From positions 1 to 27,066 of the forward strand of contig DOAQ01000003.1 of assembly GCA_003506435.1 (NCBI GenBank): a stretch of 27,066 bases of DNA, given 5' to 3'. The position numbers were made by a program, and so were the translations under genes. How positions within the stretch are numbered: the stretch's first letter is position 1; each line of letters starts with the position of its first letter. Below the pieces are notes generated by a model. The model saw nothing but the letters and a program-made list of their open reading frames with translations. It did not search any database and was not told the DNA's origin. The DNA is from Prolixibacteraceae bacterium. GTDB taxonomy: Bacteria > Bacteroidota > Bacteroidia > Bacteroidales > Prolixibacteraceae. Below, piece after piece: positions 23,862 to 27,066 of this stretch.

Positions 23862-26099
23862 ATGAAGACAATCTGTAACCTGAACCTCGTTTGGTTGTGT
23901 TTACTTCTTTCTTCCGTTTCCATTTTTGCTTCGGACAAGAAAGCCAGATCAACCGAAATCGTCATCGAAAATGCCGAGATGCGGCTGGTTTTGGGCGCAA
24001 ACGGACGAGCGATCAGTTTAAAACATAAACCAACCGGGCAGGAATGCCTCGAAAAAGGCACCAGTTCATCGGTCTTTGCCATCACCGAATACCGGCCTTA
24101 TGACAACGAGCTTTTCCTGACTTACCCGGCCAAATCGCGGACTTTTGCTGCCGACAGCATCCGTCGAGAAGGAAACGAATTGAAAGTCGGGTTTGAACAG
24201 ATTGCCTACACTGCCACTATCGCGCTAAACATTACCGACGATTACATCGGTTTTAGCCTGAAAAACCTCGATTATCAGATTGAAGCATTTGGGGTGAAAC
24301 GGCGTACCGAAATTGATGAGTTTACCTTGTTGCAACTCCCGGTAAAAAAACGCAAATATTTTGGCGAGTGGTTGAATGTTGTTTGGGACGAGCAAGTGGC
24401 AGTGAATGTGCTGGCAACCGATCCGTATGCCAAAATCGATGCTTTTCAGAATAAAAAACACTACCTGCTTTATGCAGGAATGGAGCACAAGGTAAAGTTG
24501 ATGGGTGTTGGCGCAGCGTTGATCACCACCAGCAAAGATCGGTTACTCGACCGGATCGACCGGCTGGAGAAAGATTACCGGCTCCCCAGTGGTGTTGAAA
24601 GCCGCAGAAATGAAGCGTACAAATATTCGTATTACGAACTTCGGAATGTAATCACAGCAACTATCGATGAGCATATTGCCTACGCCAAACAAGGCGGCTT
24701 CCGTACCATGGTCATCTACTATCCCGATTTTGCCAAATCGATGGGACATTTCCCGTGGCGACCGGAATACCCTAACGGAATGGCCGATTTGCAAACGATC
24801 ACCCGAAAAATAAAAGAAGCCGGGATGATCCCGGGGTTTCACATTCATTACAACAAAGCCGCCAAAGATGATCCGTATGTTAGTCCTGTACCCGACGGAC
24901 GATTAAACCTGATTCGTTTGTTCACACTGGCTGATTCTGTTGATGTGCAGGCAACCACTATCCCGGTGGAAGAAAACCCGGAAGGATGCACCAAAGAAGA
25001 AGGCCGCCGTTTTCTGAAGATTGGCAATGAACTGGTTACCTATCGGGACTACACCACTACCCCACCCTACCGGTTCACCGGTTGCCGCCGCGGAGAACTG
25101 GGTTCTAAAATAAAAACAGTGGAAAAAGGGTTCAAATTCGGGTTGCTTGATATTGACGACTGGCCCCTGTTCGCCCGCTTCGACCAAAATACCGGCATCC
25201 AGCAGGAAGTGGCTGAACGCATCGGGAAAATCTATGCCGAAGCCGGATTTCAGTTTGTTTATTTTGATGGAGCAGAAGATGTACACCCGCCTTTCTGGAA
25301 TACTGTTTCCACCTCGCAACTGAAAGTCTACAACTGTTTGAAACCGGCTCCCCTGTTCTCTGAAGGGGCGCTGAAATCGCATTTCGGATGGCATATACTG
25401 AGCCGGGCCAATGCGTTTGATTTGTTTCGTCCGGAAGTTATCCGGCAGGCCACACAAAAATACCCGATGGCCGAAGCCCGCTACATCGCACAGGATTTTA
25501 CTTCGATCAATTTCGGGTGGAACGATTACCTAGCGCCCACCGAAAAATCGACCGGAATGCAACCTGATATGTACGAATATATTTGCAGCCGCGGCGCAGC
25601 CTGGGACTGTCCGATTGCGTTAATGGGAAAGCTCGATCAATTGAAAGCTCATCCTCGCACGAGCGACAACATGGAAGTAATCCGTAACTGGGAGGAAGCC
25701 CGGATTCAAAATTTCTTTTCACAAAAGCAAAAAGAGGAACTGAAAAGTCCGAATCAGGAACACATCCTGATGAAAAGTGAAAACGGGAATTTTGAACTGA
25801 TCCCCTACCGGCAGGCAAATATCGCCAGTCATTCAGCCGATATCCGGGCATTTATTTTCCGAAAAGAAGGCAAAACATGGGTGGTCTACTGGCATGTTCG
25901 CGGTGAAGGAGCGCTTCGTCTGCCTGTCGCTGCCACGAAAATCCGCATGTTTGAAAAACCGGGCAAAGAAGCAAAAATTCAACAAGAAGCAAAAAACCAG
26001 TCGATTGTTCCGGTTGATAATCGCCGGTACCTGGTTTTTGACCTTCCGGAGAAACAGGCTGCCGAAATTCTGTCAAAAGCTGAACTATTTCAAAAATGA
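23862..26099 (+). CDS. large unclassified glycosidase-like protein with split TIM barrel
   Basis: A 745-residue exported protein (signal peptide to about residue 23). Residues about 31-240 look like a beta-sandwich, as placed before many glycosidase barrels (RAISLKHKPTGQECL). A barrel seems to start near 250, with RTMVIYYPDF (281-290) and IPGFHIHYNKAA (323-334). It is interrupted at about 350-425 by a beta-rich insert with FLKIGNELVTY and FTGCRRGELGS, then resumes with FQFVYFDGAED (463-473), where Asp469 is a candidate nucleophile, and AQDFTSINFGWNDY. A C-terminal beta domain closes it. I cannot assign a known GH family. The gene overlaps the next by 4 bp and follows DUF4855 by 21 nt. Confidence 0.65.
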   Translation: MKTICNLNLVWLCLLLSSVSIFASDKKARSTEIVIENAEMRLVLGANGRAISLKHKPTGQECLEKGTSSSVFAITEYRPYDNELFLTYPAKSRTFAADSIRREGNELKVGFEQIAYTATIALNITDDYIGFSLKNLDYQIEAFGVKRRTEIDEFTLLQLPVKKRKYFGEWLNVVWDEQVAVNVLATDPYAKIDAFQNKKHYLLYAGMEHKVKLMGVGAALITTSKDRLLDRIDRLEKDYRLPSGVESRRNEAYKYSYYELRNVITATIDEHIAYAKQGGFRTMVIYYPDFAKSMGHFPWRPEYPNGMADLQTITRKIKEAGMIPGFHIHYNKAAKDDPYVSPVPDGRLNLIRLFTLADSVDVQATTIPVEENPEGCTKEEGRRFLKIGNELVTYRDYTTTPPYRFTGCRRGELGSKIKTVEKGFKFGLLDIDDWPLFARFDQNTGIQQEVAERIGKIYAEAGFQFVYFDGAEDVHPPFWNTVSTSQLKVYNCLKPAPLFSEGALKSHFGWHILSRANAFDLFRPEVIRQATQKYPMAEARYIAQDFTSINFGWNDYLAPTEKSTGMQPDMYEYICSRGAAWDCPIALMGKLDQLKAHPRTSDNMEVIRNWEEARIQNFFSQKQKEELKSPNQEHILMKSENGNFELIPYRQANIASHSADIRAFIFRKEGKTWVVYWHVRGEGALRLPVAATKIRMFEKPGKEAKIQQEAKNQSIVPVDNRRYLVFDLPEKQAAEILSKAELFQK

Positions 26100-27055
26100 A
26101 ACGAAACCTGATTACCACAGCATTCCTTATCCTTTCAATTTTTGCCAACTGCCAGAAAGAGGAAGAAAAAACATTGGCAGAAACTTCAATGAAGGTCAAG
26201 AACTATGAAGGCCACATTCATATTGGTTTTTTTGCTGAAGACAAGAACATGGAGATAAGTTTTTATTCCTGCGGGGTGAACCAATTGTTTGGCATTGCAA
26301 AGGTTCGCTATTTTTCCAATTTAACTGATCATCATCAAAATAGAACCTCGAATGAATTTAACTCGGCAACCGATTGGATTGGCCCATATTTCGTCTGCGG
26401 GGAGGAAAATATCCAATCGGGTTTGCAAAAAAGGTTCACCGGAGGCTGGCATGGCTCCAACGGCGACGGAACCGGCACTCCGACCGCATCAACCAACGAT
26501 GTCACCATTCTTGTTGACGGGGAAACGATAAACGGGAATATGGAACAAAATGCCCAGCAGGTTGATCTCTTTGTAACGAATTTCATTCAGGGATACGACT
26601 TTCCTGTTTCAAATAAAAATCTGCTTAAAGAAACGATTCATTATCAGGTGACAGACAACCGGAAAATTGATGTTTCTGTAACGATAGAAGCCCTTTATGA
26701 TCTGCGAATTCAACGTTATTACGGATTACAAAGTCAGAATTTTGCGATTTTCGATTTGGTAAAATATGCTGCAAATCAGCAAGTAATAAATACCGAAGCG
26801 ATTGAAACAAACAGTCGCTGCCTGTCAAATGCCGAAATAAATACAATCGTCCTCAGTGACCGTGAAAATCAGTACCAATTGAAACTGGTATTAAATACGG
26901 CAGAGGGACTGGGAACATTTACCTGTTTGGGCGACGGCTTGCCCAAAGCTTTTTCTGCCAGTTACCGAAAATCGTATTTCAATCTTGTTAACGGGAAAGA
27001 ATTAGTAATGAAAAAAGGGGAACAGGTATTCTGGAAGGGATCTTATACCAAATGA
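26096..27055 (+). CDS. lipoprotein of unknown family, coupled to the glycosidase-like gene
   Basis: A 319-residue protein starting within ATGA of the previous gene's stop (26096-26099), the classic sign of translational coupling. The N-terminus is a lipoprotein-type signal ending FANC (Cys19), though Asn at -1 is unusual. The body is beta-rich with a Gly/Thr-rich segment GGWHGSNGDGTGTPTA (116-131), which may be a loop binding sugar or metal. I do not recognise the family. By position it could be a partner of the large glycosidase-like protein or a surface glycan-binding or lyase-like protein. The 11 nt after its stop hold nothing of note. Confidence 0.6.
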   Translation: MKRNLITTAFLILSIFANCQKEEEKTLAETSMKVKNYEGHIHIGFFAEDKNMEISFYSCGVNQLFGIAKVRYFSNLTDHHQNRTSNEFNSATDWIGPYFVCGEENIQSGLQKRFTGGWHGSNGDGTGTPTASTNDVTILVDGETINGNMEQNAQQVDLFVTNFIQGYDFPVSNKNLLKETIHYQVTDNRKIDVSVTIEALYDLRIQRYYGLQSQNFAIFDLVKYAANQQVINTEAIETNSRCLSNAEINTIVLSDRENQYQLKLVLNTAEGLGTFTCLGDGLPKAFSASYRKSYFNLVNGKELVMKKGEQVFWKGSYTK

Positions 27056-27066
27056 ATATATAATAA

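Noticed and set aside
23711..24085. Antisense open frame across the junction of the second DUF4855 gene and the large glycosidase-like gene
   Set aside because: It overlaps two well-supported genes on the other strand and its translation shows no recognisable domain.

Overview
The window looks like a chromosomal segment of a member of the Bacteroidota, probably an environmental Marinilabiliales/Prolixibacteraceae-type bacterium (the lineage is inferred from gene content and style, not measured). The supporting signs are a SusC/SusD pair, an ECF sigma factor with a FecR-type anti-sigma factor, many lipoproteins, almost no Shine-Dalgarno sequences, and promoter-like TTTG / TAnnTTTG elements. 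Every gene I can support lies on the + strand. I see no rRNA, tRNA, CRISPR array, integrase or transposase gene.

Left part (1-8332): the tail of an unidentified gene ends at a strong terminator. A 1009-residue ABCG-like ABC protein follows. Next comes a signalling block: an orphan NMT1/THI5-like substrate-binding protein, a membrane-bound dCache-HAMP-SpoIIE/RsbU-type phosphatase, an overlapping RsbW-type HATPase kinase, and a STAS (RsbV-type) antagonist. Together they form a complete partner-switching set, with an exported ligand-binding protein next to the sensor phosphatase but no transporter permease or ATPase for it and no obvious sigma-factor target. A lipoprotein-anchored acetolactate decarboxylase closes this part.

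Right part (8410-27055): this is a polysaccharide-utilisation-type locus. It opens with an ECF sigma factor, a FecR anti-sigma factor, a SusC carrying the N-terminal STN signalling domain, a SusD, and a DUF1735-type surface lipoprotein. A 142-bp element with 23-bp perfect terminal inverted repeats separates these from the enzyme genes. The enzyme genes are closely spaced: a GH10-like glycosidase, a DUF4855 lipoprotein, a tandem DUF1080 (3-keto-glycoside lyase/hydrolase-like) lipoprotein, a periplasmic xylose-isomerase-like TIM barrel, a Tat-exported DUF4434-like TIM barrel, a second DUF4855 lipoprotein, a large unclassified glycosidase-like protein, and a translationally coupled lipoprotein of unknown family.

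How it may work: an incoming glycan fragment is imported by SusC/D. The STN domain would signal through FecR to release the ECF sigma factor, which raises expression of the locus. The exported enzymes then dismantle the glycan. The DUF1080 plus TIM-barrel pair resembles the lyase and hydratase steps of 3-keto-glycoside elimination pathways, but the oxidoreductase that would make the 3-keto sugar is not in this window. The substrate cannot be read from sequence. The unusual point is that nearly every enzyme belongs to a poorly characterised family.
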